This document shows positions 1-7,629 of a stretch of DNA of 16,315 bases, piece after piece. A program made the position numbers and the translations under genes. Source of the DNA: Candidatus Altimarinota bacterium (lineage in GTDB: Bacteria; Patescibacteriota; Gracilibacteria; BD1-5; UBA2023). The stretch lies in NCBI GenBank assembly GCA_023230505.1, contig JALNXF010000012.1, positions 1 through 16,315 of the forward strand. The letters run 5' to 3'. Within the stretch, counting starts at the first letter, position 1, and every line of letters begins with the position of its first letter. The notes beneath the pieces were generated by a model. That model was given only the letters and a program-made list of their open reading frames with translations, was not told the DNA's origin and ran no database searches.

Positions 1-4
1 TAAT

Positions 5-31
5 TTGACTTTTTGAATTAATACATACAAT
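5..31 (+). promoter_or_regulatory. Candidate promoter of the initiator tRNA gene
   Basis: A TTGACT -35-like hexamer lies at 5-10 and a TACAAT -10-like hexamer at 26-31. The 15-base spacer is short. Transcription would start near 38, about 11 bases before the tRNA. The CCG tRNA further along has the same arrangement with the same 15-base spacer, which lends some support. Confidence 0.4.
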
Positions 32-48
32 AGGACCACTTTATATAT

Positions 49-123
49 CGCGGAGTAGAGCAGTGGTAGCTCGCAAGGCTCATAACCTTGAGGTCGTACG
101 TTCGATTCGTACCTCCGCAACCA
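49..123 (+). tRNA. Initiator tRNA-fMet (anticodon CAT)
   Basis: This folds as a complete 75-base tRNA with an encoded CCA end. Acceptor CGCGGAG pairs with CTCCGCA except for a C1-A72 mismatch, the hallmark of bacterial initiator tRNA that permits formylation and prevents elongator use. The anticodon CAT is at 81-83 in loop CTCATAA; the T loop is TTCGATT. The anticodon stem is CAAGG/CCTTG, so of the three stacked G-C pairs typical of initiators (29-31 with 39-41) only two remain, and pair 29-41 is A-T. A hairpin terminator follows 17 bases downstream. Confidence 0.95.
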
Positions 124-129
124 TAGAAA
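117..129 (+). repeat. Direct repeat copy 1 (tRNA 3' end), pairs with 881-893
   Basis: The last seven bases of the initiator tRNA plus the next six bases read GCAACCATAGAAA. The identical 13-mer recurs at 881-893, and similar bases follow in both copies (TCAAAAC here, ACTAAAAC there). Direct repeats of a tRNA 3' end around a gene are the usual footprint of site-specific integration. No integrase gene is visible between them. Confidence 0.5.
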
Positions 130-140
130 TCAAAACTATA

Positions 141-175
141 AAAAATAGCTTCTCATTGCTGAGAAGCTATTTTTT
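141..175 (+). terminator. Rho-independent terminator after tRNA-fMet
   Basis: A 15-bp stem (141-155 with 160-174) closes a four-base loop and is followed by a T run. Because the left arm begins with an A run it could also work on the minus strand, where the kinase gene ends nearby. Confidence 0.85.
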
Positions 176-202
176 GGTTAGAGTGATGGATTTTTAGTTT
201 GG

Positions 203-703
203 TTAGAGTACACTTCTTTTTAATTCTGAAATACTTTTAACTTCTATTAAATTTTTATTCAGCTTTATCAGTCTTGAATTAAATTCCTTCAAGTGATTTT
301 TTTCAAATCTTCAACTATGGTTATCTTTTAAAAATTCATAAATTAGCTTAAATGAAGACTTTCTTTCAGATTTTTCAAGTCATACAATTCTTTTGATAAA
401 TCTTTTTATTATTTGAATATCAATAATGAGATCATTTCTGTTAATATAAAAAATATAATCTGAATCAGATATAACTTTATCAAGCCAATCTTGTCTATAC
501 AATCATTCAATAATCCAATTATTATTCTTTAAAAGATTATTAATTATATTGGCTCTTTCAACTTTATTTGAGATGGATATATCTTTCTTAAAATCCCAAA
601 ACATCTTATCCAATTCAAAAAAATCAATCTTTAAAACATTTGAAAGCTCTTTTCAAATTGTTGTTTTGCCACTTCAAGATTTTCAGAAAATATATATTTT
701 CAT
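203..703 (-). CDS. FlaR-type P-loop kinase (DNA topology modulation kinase-like)
   Basis: The product has 166 residues, starts at ATG 703 and stops at TAA 203-205. Residues 7-15 form a Walker A loop, GKSGSGKTT; two of its three glycines (codons 683-685 and 674-676) are TGA, and four more TGA codons follow (653, 503, 380, 311). Downstream come LDKMFW and NNWIIEGLY, motifs typical of adenylate-kinase-like proteins annotated as topology modulation protein FlaR; the N-terminus and length also fit. The members bind ATP; the substrate is not established and I do not assign one. With the standard code the gene would break into fragments. It lies alone between the initiator tRNA and a gene remnant, inside a pair of tRNA-end direct repeats, and may belong to a small inserted cassette. 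No Shine-Dalgarno sequence precedes the start. Confidence 0.8.
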
Positions 704-740
704 TTTAAATTTTTTTAAATCTACTTAAATATATTCTTTT

Positions 741-884
741 TTACAGATTATCAAACCTTTTCAATAATCCATTCTCAAAATCTTCTCTACCAAACTCTGG
801 ATTGAGGTCAAAGAATTCATCAGGAATTTCCATATCGCATTCATAAGCCAAAGTTTTGGTTAGAGATTGATGACCTTTGGGCAA
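741..884 (-). pseudogene. Short coding remnant or small gene, unknown function
   Basis: A minus-strand frame ends at TAA 741-743 and reads protein-like upstream: residues LPKGHQSLTKTLAYECD then MEIPDEFFDLNPEFG. The possible starts are TTG 884 (47 residues) or ATG 833 (30 residues); neither has a ribosome binding site. The acidic, aromatic-rich composition looks like the C-terminal end of a longer protein rather than random sequence. Its upstream part is cut off by the terminator palindrome at 903-932 and the tRNA-end repeat at 881-893. I do not recognise the family. It may be a truncated gene left by an insertion or deletion next to the tRNA. Confidence 0.35.
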
Positions 885-893
885 CCATAGAAA
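881..893 (+). repeat. Direct repeat copy 2 of the tRNA 3' end
   Basis: This is an exact 13-base copy of 117-129. Upstream bases GATTGATGACCT also resemble the tRNA T arm (GATTCGTACCT), so this may be a decayed tRNA 3' part. Copies of TTTGGTTAGAG near 175, 198 and 856 lie within the repeat-bounded segment. Confidence 0.5.
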
Positions 894-902
894 ACTAAAA
901 CA

Positions 903-932
903 GAAATCTCTCGGAAATTTCCGAGAGATTTC
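903..932. terminator. Palindromic terminator after the TPM-domain gene
   Basis: Bases 903-932 form a perfect 30-base palindrome: left arm GAAATCTCTCGGAAA, right arm its complement. It sits 7 bases beyond the stop of the minus-strand TPM gene, and T-rich sequence follows on both strands, so it could act in both directions. Confidence 0.75.
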
Positions 933-939
933 TTATATT

Positions 940-2910
940 TTACTCACCTTCTGCACCACCTCAGTCAAATCCTCAACCTCATCCTGCTTCAAATACTTCT
1001 CAACCTCATCATCCTCCTAATCCTCATCCACCTAAAATTCCATCGTCATCGTCATCTCTTTGTCTACGTCTTCTATCTTCATCTTCCTCCTCTCTCCTAC
1101 GCCTACTTCTTTCCTCTTCTTCCTCTCTACGCCTTTCTTCCTCTATTTTTCTTTGTGCTTCGGCGATTTCTTTTCCAATAATTATAGCAAGAGTTGCTCC
1201 GAGTCAGATATAGCTTTTTGCTTCGCTATATTTTTCATCAAATTCTTTGAAAGAATTATTAATTTCTCATAAATTCTTTTTTTGAGAATAATTTAATGAA
1301 ATAGTTTTGAGTAATTCTTGTAGTAAAGCTAAATTAGCTCATAATTCATAATCATCATATTTTTTATTTCCTGTCTTTTGTGAATATTTTTTTGCTTCTT
1401 CCCTGTATTCTTGTTTTACTGTTAATCATCACATTTCCCTTTGTCTTAATGCAACTTGAGAAGGTATTTTATTGTACCAATTAATTTTTTCTTTCATTAA
1501 ATTAATACTATCATCAATTAGAGAAAGTAGAGATTCTTCTTGTTTTGCAAGTTTTCTAAGCCTATTTATATCTTTTTCAGAATAAGCAATTTGAAATTCT
1601 TTAATAAAACTATCAACTAAAGTCTTATTACCAACCTTTTCTAATATACTAGTTTGATTAAAAATATCTTTAAATTCTATTGAAAGTTTTTTAAATTCTT
1701 CTTCTTTTGAACTATATTCTTCTTGAACTTTCGCATCAAGTCATTCCATAGATTTATAGAAATCTGGAACTGATTTTAATTTAGCTATTGATTGGTCTAA
1801 TTCTGAAGAAATTTTTTCTAATAAAGACAGAGTTTCACTTGGATTAGATTGTTCTTTTACTTCGGGAATTTGAATAACTCAAAATCTAAATCATTCATTT
1901 TTTAAATTTACTTGTAATTGTCATAATTCTTGAATTTTCTTTTTAACTTCTTTTTCTTCAATTTTTACCTTTTGAATAATTTCTTGATATTTTACCTCAA
2001 ATCAATCAATACTATCTGTTATAGAATTTATATTTTCATCAAATTCTATTTTGTTATATCATCATTTAATAATTAAATCTAAATCATTATCAGATGAATT
2101 TTCAAGCTCTTCTAAATTTCTTTCAGTTTCATACATATAAGAATTAAACCATTCTGGATATTTTGATTTTTCAGTTTTAAATTTTATACTTAATTCAAAT
2201 ATTTGTCTTTTCAATGCTTTTCTACGATTTCTTCTAACAAGTGCATTTCATCATAAAACACTACCTCAGATTACAGATATTACAACAATTCACATTCAGA
2301 GATAACTTAAAAATTCTGAAAGTTCTCTATCTGCTTTTTGGCTATCAGATTTCTGTGTAGAATCTTTAAGGCGTTGTACAGATTGCTGATCAGGAAAATT
2401 TTTGCGTATTATTTTATCAATTCAATCAGTTATATTATCTAGACGACAATTTACATCTGTTATTTCACAAACTCAATTTAATCTAGAATTATCAATAAGT
2501 CTACCTGTAAAAATATCTGTAGCATATTGCTGAGTTCAGGCAGTACTAATCTTATAACGAGAGGGTGTTTTTGTATACAAGACTACCACTCCAGTATCTT
2601 CTCATCTATATCATATCTTACATTCAGTTCATATAGCATCTGCCATTTGAGCAATAGTATTATATCCATATTCCTGTATATTATCTACAGTAACTACTAC
2701 AACTTGATGATGTTTTTGTGAATCTATGGCTCTTAGGCGATTTTCTACTTTTTGTTTTGTTAATTCTTGTATAACTCAAGCCTTATCTTGTAGATAAGAA
2801 TCAGATGGACATGGAAGTGGTTTATTTGCTGCCATAGCGCCGTGTGGTATTAAAGTCATAGCTGAGCCAATTAAAGCTGATTTCCAGTATGACGATTTAG
2901 AATTAATCAT
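940..2910 (-). CDS. Secreted TPM-domain protein with coiled coil and glycine-rich tail
   Basis: The product has 656 residues in code 25, from ATG 2910 to TAA 940-942. Residues 1-27 form a signal peptide ending near AMA. Residues about 38-150 match the TPM domain (TLP18.3/Psb32/MOLO-1): QDKAGVI, VVVVTVDNIQEYGYN, ADAIGTECKIGYRGEDTGVVVLYT. A hydrophobic segment near residues 198-220 is a transmembrane helix followed by RRNRRK, so the TPM domain faces outward. A long charged coiled-coil region follows, then an Arg/Glu-rich stretch (about 587-622), then a tail made largely of glycine, mostly TGA-coded. A Gly-rich C-terminus is usual for bacterial TPM proteins; the long coiled coil is not. TPM proteins are linked to envelope maintenance and stress, but the activity here is unknown. 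No Shine-Dalgarno sequence precedes the start. Confidence 0.82.
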
Positions 2911-3062
2911 ATATTTTTGTTAAAAATTAAACACTTAATAACTAATATATAAACATTTATATTAAAATGTCAAATTTATTTTCCAACATTCTTCCGCGAA
3001 TTAGGGCTTTTTGGAAAAAAGTTTTGCAATTATAAAAAAATATATATAATCGAGATATTACT

Positions 3063-3091
3063 TTGACAGTAATAGTAATTTTTCACACAAT
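3063..3091 (+). promoter_or_regulatory. Candidate promoter of the padR gene
   Basis: A perfect TTGACA lies at 3063-3068 and, after 17 bases, CACAAT at 3086-3091 (four of six matches to TATAAT). It is 50 bases upstream of the padR start. I could not find a convincing inverted-repeat PadR operator. Confidence 0.45.
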
Positions 3092-3141
3092 TCAAATGTG
3101 GAGATGATTATATAAACAATAACAAAATTATACCTGATAAT

Positions 3142-3474
3142 ATGAGTGATAATAAAATTACATCCGACCTATTGCGCGGTCATACAGATACGATGATATT
3201 ACGACTTTTATCTGAAGCTGACCGCTACGGTTATGAGATTGTAAAACTGATTGCCGAGCGTTCGGGTGGGGAATATGAATTAAAGGAAGCTACCATGTAC
3301 TCTAGTGTTAGGAGGCTCGAAGCGGATGGTGATATTGAATGGTATTGGGGCGATGAGTCACAGGGTGGAAGACGTAAGTATTTTAGAATTACAGAAAAGG
3401 GTAAAACTACTTATACATATAATAAAAGCAATTGGGACTACGCAAAGCGTATACTTGATAACTTATTTTTTTAA
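3142..3474 (+). CDS. PadR-family transcriptional regulator
   Basis: The product has 110 residues and the usual PadR winged-helix layout: DLLRGHTDTMILRLLSEAD, then YGYEIVKLI, the recognition segment EATMYSSVRRLEADG, the wing GGRRKYFRIT and EKGKTTY. PadR proteins are DNA-binding repressors whose C-terminal helix forms the dimer. The gene has no TGA codon, more varied Gly codons than its neighbours, and a CGA codon at 3202-3204 (ILRLL) that makes sense as arginine. This points to recent arrival from a standard-code bacterium; the pairing with the next gene is common in Firmicutes. The stop TAA is ten bases before the downstream start, so the two are probably one operon with the regulator controlling its partner. 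Confidence 0.9.
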   Translation: MSDNKITSDLLRGHTDTMILRLLSEADRYGYEIVKLIAERSGGEYELKEATMYSSVRRLEADGDIEWYWGDESQGGRRKYFRITEKGKTTYTYNKSNWDYAKRILDNLFF

Positions 3475-3484
3475 ATTTGATATT

Positions 3485-4351
3485 ATGAATGAAAAATTAA
3501 CAAACTATTTAGATAGCATTTTTGCACCTTATGATGGAGTGAAGAGTGTAGAAGAACTTAAAGCTGACCTTCTTTCTGATTTACAGGAACGATTCAATGA
3601 ACTTAAAGCTGAAGGCAAAGATGATGAAAAAGCTTTTGAGATGACTATTGACAGTATCGGAGATATTGAACAAACAGTAAAGGAAGTTGCCAATATTTCG
3701 CATTCACTAGAACGCCAAGTACCCATAAATCTAAGTGCAATCGATCTGAAGGAGGGTGACTTTGCTGGGGTTATTTTACATAAAGGGAAATTTGAGGCAA
3801 GCGATTTATGTGGCTCTGATTTTTCTGGTGCAGACTTAACTGGTAGCTTATTCACAGTCAGTGATTTGCGTGAAACCAACTTCGACAGAGCAAATCTGAC
3901 AGACTGCATTTTCTCTACACTCGACCTTACGGATGTGACCTTCAATAAAACTATTCTTGTGCGCACAGAATTCAATATATCAGAGCTGAACGGGGCAAAA
4001 TTCACCGATGTAAAATTGGTTGATGCAAAACTAATTATGACTGACCTTAGGAAGACAATCTTTGAGAACTGTATCTTTAATGGTGTTGATTTCAAATATG
4101 CCGATTTGAGAGGTGTTTGATTTGATGGGCAAACCTTTGTTGGTGTCAAGTTTGAAAAATGCACACTAAATGACGTTTCTTTTAAGGGAGCAACACTTAA
4201 GAATGTTTCATTTGTTCTACCCTTTTCCTTTACAAACAAATCTTACCTTGCTATGAAAACTATCTGCTTTGACGGTGCAATGATGGATAAACTGACTTAT
4301 GCTGCACTTAAGGGCATATATGTTGATTTATCGAAAGTTACTGTTATTTAA
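3485..4351 (+). CDS. HAAS-like plus pentapeptide-repeat protein, partner of PadR
   Basis: The product has 288 residues. Residues 1-80 resemble the helical HAAS/DUF1700-type domain found beside PadR regulators (NYLDSIFAPYDGVKSVEELK, ERFNELKAEGKDDEKAFE). Residues about 90-280 are pentapeptide repeats with A(D/N)Lxx periodicity, such as GSDFSGADLTGS and ANLTDC, predicted to fold as a right-handed beta helix. The start is ATG 3485; the reading seen upstream in this frame is only an open extension through padR. One in-frame TGA (4118-4120, residue 212) follows YADLRGV; with code 25 it is Gly and the protein stays full length, while with the standard code it would lose its last quarter. A CGA codon at 3590-3592 sits in LQERFNEL and fits arginine. 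The role is unknown; PadR-linked HAAS proteins often act as membrane or signalling partners. Confidence 0.8.
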
Positions 4352-4442
4352 CTTTAGTTATTTATTGAAAACTATATTATTTCAAACATTTTTTTGCATT
4401 AAATCCAATAATTAATAGAATTCAAAAAATTAACTTTTTATT

Positions 4443-6053
4443 ATGAAAAAAATCATTTCCGCGGTTATTCTTTTTTTTATGTTTTCAACTCAAGTTTTTG
4501 CTTTTGAAAATTATTTCATTTTTGGGCTTAGATTGCAGGAAAATGATTATGATATTGCGAAAAGAATTGAGGATAGGTTTAAAGTAAAAATTCCTCTTAT
4601 CTCTCTTATTTATGATGATTTTGAGAAATGAGAAGCATTAAAATTATATAGCACTTTCAAAACTTTATGAAATGATAGAGTATATCATATTAGTATTAAT
4701 CCATTTTGACATAATCTCAAGGATTTAATTAATGATAAGACTCATATGTGATGGGAGAAAAAATATAGAAATCTTTTTAAAATTATCAAAAAAACTAATT
4801 CAAAAGTGATTTTTCGTTTTTTGCATGAAATGAATTGAGGTTGGTATAGTCGGGCTTCTGATCCTTATAGATTTCCAACTTTCTGGAAAATGGTGTGGAA
4901 TTGGAGTAGGGAAGAGGGGCTTGATAGGTCTAATATTTTATTTGATTTTTCTATTAATAGCCAAGATTTGCCTGCTATTCCTTGAGCTGTAATTGGACAA
5001 TCAACTCCAGTTATTACTTGTAATCAGCAAATGAAAGCCAAAACAGGTTGTTTTACTTTTGAGGATTATTATCCAGGAGATGAGTTTGTAGATTTACTTG
5101 GAGTTACTATTTATAATTGGTGAGAATGAGCAAGAATGGATGATTGGGCACATTGGAGAAATCCACTTTGAGTGATAAATGAATCTGGATATTGGACACT
5201 TGATAGAATGAAAAAATTCTGAAAACCTATTTTTATAGATGAAGCCGGAACTACCTCCATTAAAGAAACTAGTTTTGATAATGATAGAAATATAGTTTCT
5301 TATAAACAAAATCACACCTGAGCCCCTTGAGATATTGCCACATGAATTAAAGTAAAAAATGATTGGATTTGAGAGTTGAAAAATTTATATAATGACCCCA
5401 AAATTCTTGGATGAGCTTATTTTAATGCAGATGTAACTTTTGGTTTTACAGACAGAAGTAAAATTGGAGAGCTTGATTGGACTGCTATTGACCCAGATAA
5501 ATATTTTGCATATCCAAATATTATTAAGTTATTAAATGATTCAAAAATGCTTAGGGACCCGACGCTGTATTTTGATTTGTCAAATAAAGAATTGGCTTCA
5601 AAAGATTGGATTACAAATGATGATATGTATAATATTGAGGATTTAGTCAGTAAATATATAGTTTTTCAAGAATGAAACATTTTAATAAATGAAAAATATT
5701 TAGACCCTCTTAAATTTGCAAAATTTCAAAAATATTTAGAGAAAAAAATAACAAATGATCCTGTATTTTGTGGATTTGTTTCGTCAAAATTCAGTAAAAT
5801 AAAATGTACTACAACAAAAGATTTTATTGGGTTAAATGACAAAAAGAAAGTATTTGAACTTCTAAAAAAGAAAGTGGATTTTAGCGATATAAAACTTTCA
5901 AACTGGGGAATTTGGGAGCAGGCTGAAATTATAAAAAAGAGCTTATTAATTAAATACAAAGCTCCAAATATAACACTCACTCAAAAACAATCAATTAAAA
6001 ATATGTATGAATATCTTAATTATTTCGAATTAAATTATCTTGATTTAAGGTAA
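4443..6053 (+). CDS. Secreted GH26-like glycoside hydrolase (beta-mannanase family)
   Basis: The product has 536 residues in code 25 and about 16 TGA-Gly codons. Residues 1-20 are a signal peptide (KKIISAVILFFMFS, cut near VFA). The catalytic domain spans about 23-365. RFLHEMNGGWYS at 126-136 carries the acid/base Glu129 and matches the GH26 HEMNG signature; PIFIDEAG carries the likely nucleophile Glu267 (codon 5241-5243). The codon after WYS is CGG (4851-4853, residue 137), where GH26 enzymes usually have Trp. The C-terminal 170 residues, lysine-rich and helical, are not recognised. GH26 enzymes mainly cut beta-mannan and related glucans; the true substrate here is not determined. The likely role is attack on a host or community polysaccharide outside the cell. 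There is no Shine-Dalgarno sequence and a terminator follows directly. Confidence 0.82.
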
Positions 6054-6061
6054 TAAAATGC

Positions 6062-6097
6062 AAAAAGCCCAGAAGAGAAAATCTCCTGGGCTTTTTT
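6062..6097. terminator. Rho-independent terminator after the GH26 gene
   Basis: AAAAAGCCCAG pairs with CTGGGCTTTTT, with an inner GAG/CTC helix and an A-rich loop, and a T run follows. It lies eight bases past the GH26 stop and marks the left limit of host-type sequence before the chemotaxis island. Confidence 0.9.
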
Positions 6098-6139
6098 TAT
6101 TCCTCCTTTAGGAACTATTTGTAAAATTTTTTTATTTTT

Positions 6140-6176
6140 ACTCCCTCTCCCTCTGGGAGAGGGTTGGGGTGAGGGT
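6140..6176. repeat. REP-like GC-rich palindrome at the island edge
   Basis: CCCTCTCCC (6143-6151) and GGGAGAGGG (6155-6163) form a perfect 9-bp stem with loop TCT, followed by TTGGGGTGAGGG. This CCCTCACCCCAACCCTCTCCC-type motif recurs between genes in many GC-richer bacteria. It stands out in this AT-rich contig and lies just beyond the chemoreceptor stop, suggesting it came with the imported DNA. No T run follows on the minus strand, so it is not a classic terminator. Confidence 0.6.
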
Positions 6177-6183
6177 TTTTGGT

Positions 6184-7629
6184 TTATTTCCCATTAATAA
6201 AGTCAATCAAGTCATCTCTGAGTTCCAACATATCTCTGACTTGTGTTTCAACATCCTGTGCCGCTGCTGCAGACTCTTCAGCGTTAGCTGCATTGCCTTG
6301 AGTGACTTGATCAATTTCGCTTACCGCCTTTGTAATTTCTGATATTCCCTTGTCTTGTTCTGCAGATGCTCCTGAGATTTCAGATACAAGGCTGGCAATT
6401 TTTTCAGAGTCAGTGTGGATTTTCTCAAAGTTTTCGGTTGTATTTACAACAATACCACTTCCAACCTTAACTTTTTCAACAGTGCCTTCGATAAGCTCTG
6501 CTGTATTCTTGGCAGCTTCCGCAGATCTTTTGGCAAGATTGCGGACTTCGTCAGCGACAACTGCAAATCCAGCACCAGCTTCACCAGCTCTTGCTGCTTC
6601 AACAGCAGCATTGAGAGCTAGAAGATTGGTCTGAAATGCAATCTCATCAATGGTTTTGATTATTTTTTGGGTTTGAGTACTAGCGTCGGTAATCTCCTCC
6701 ATGGATTTTTTCAGAGATTTCATATCACTGCCTGTCTCTGAAATATTTTTCCGGATGTCATGCATTAATGCATCTGCTTGAGATGCATTTTCTGCATTAT
6801 TTTTTGTCATTGCTGAAGTTTCTTCAAGAGATGAAGATACTTCTTCTAATGATGCTGCCTGATTAGAGGCACCATCGGCCACTTGATTACTGGAGGCAGA
6901 AACCTCTGCAACAGCGGCCGATATCTTGTCGAATCCCTCAGAAAGAGCATCAACAGGTTTACGTATACTTTTTATGATATAAATACTTGCAAGTATACCA
7001 ATAACCAGACAAAGAATATCAGCCAATACTGCAGCTATTGCAATAATCAGCTTAGTTTTGTCGGCTGCATTTTCAGCCCTTTGTTGAGTTGAATGAATTA
7101 ACTCTTCATTGAATTCGACAACAGCTGAAACAGCTTTTTTTGTCATAATTGCTGCAGTTCTTGCTTGATCCTCAGATTGTTCCAGGGCCTCATCACGGTT
7201 ATTATTATTAATAAATTCAATAACCTTTTGATGTTCTTTTTTCCATTTTCCTAGCTCTTCAGAAAATGTTGCCCAAAGCTCTTTTCCTTTTTCGCTTTGA
7301 GTTAACTTTTCATATTTTTGGTAAACTTCACCAATTTTGTTCCAGGATTCATCCAGAAGTTTTTGTTGATTTTTTCGCTCATCAACATCACTAGAATATT
7401 CCTGAATAAGAAGTGTTCTTTCACTTCTTTGGATTTTAGCGATATTCTCCATAATATCGTCGAGATATTTTTGCCTTGGGAGTGTATCTGTACTGAAAAA
7501 CATAAGAGCATTATCTATGGAATTAAGCCCATACCAGGAAACTGATCCAAGCACAGCTATGATAATGCAAAATAAAGAGACTACCAGTAACGTCTTTCCT
7601 TGTATTCCCAATTTTTTTATGAAATTCAT
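6184..7629 (-). CDS. Methyl-accepting chemotaxis protein
   Basis: The product has 481 residues. TM1 is at about 13-35, a four-helix-bundle ligand domain at 36-190, TM2 at about 192-216, a very short or degenerate HAMP linker (KSIRKPVDALSEGF), then the cytoplasmic signalling coiled coil. The hairpin tip is canonical: IDEIAFQTNLLALNAAVEAA, then RAGEAGAGFAVVADEVRNLA; this binds CheA and CheW. There is no C-terminal CheR-tethering pentapeptide. The start ATG 7629 has GGAGG seven bases upstream and overlaps the cheW stop as ATGA, indicating translational coupling. There is no TGA codon; CGG (6751-6753) and CGA (7375-7377) occur where Arg is natural (DIRKN, DERKN). The adaptation-domain wording resembles Desulfobacterota receptors (inference). 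No CheA, CheY or motility gene is visible. Confidence 0.95.
   Translation of the reverse strand: MNFIKKLGIQGKTLLVVSLFCIIIAVLGSVSWYGLNSIDNALMFFSTDTLPRQKYLDDIMENIAKIQRSERTLLIQEYSSDVDERKNQQKLLDESWNKIGEVYQKYEKLTQSEKGKELWATFSEELGKWKKEHQKVIEFINNNNRDEALEQSEDQARTAAIMTKKAVSAVVEFNEELIHSTQQRAENAADKTKLIIAIAAVLADILCLVIGILASIYIIKSIRKPVDALSEGFDKISAAVAEVSASSNQVADGASNQAASLEEVSSSLEETSAMTKNNAENASQADALMHDIRKNISETGSDMKSLKKSMEEITDASTQTQKIIKTIDEIAFQTNLLALNAAVEAARAGEAGAGFAVVADEVRNLAKRSAEAAKNTAELIEGTVEKVKVGSGIVVNTTENFEKIHTDSEKIASLVSEISGASAEQDKGISEITKAVSEIDQVTQGNAANAEESAAAAQDVETQVRDMLELRDDLIDFINGK

Noticed and set aside
1030..1150. Short repeats resembling a CRISPR or microsatellite
   Set aside because: They are codon-level repeats of Arg/Glu/Asp and Gly in the TPM gene, without regular spacers.
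1060..1272. Plus-strand open frame of about 70 codons, rich in Ser and Phe
   Set aside because: It is the antisense of the Arg/Glu-rich part of the TPM gene; composition is explained by that gene.
2979..3018. TTTTCCAA...TTGGAAAA inverted repeat upstream of padR as a PadR operator or terminator
   Set aside because: The arms are simple, 24 bases apart, and no T run follows; too weak to call.
3529..4239. Long minus-strand open frame opposite the pentapeptide gene
   Set aside because: It mirrors the repeat periodicity of the real gene and has no start signal or recognisable domain.
4443..4631. 62-residue secreted protein ending at the first TGA
   Set aside because: With TGA as Gly the frame continues to 6053 and contains the GH26 catalytic motifs.
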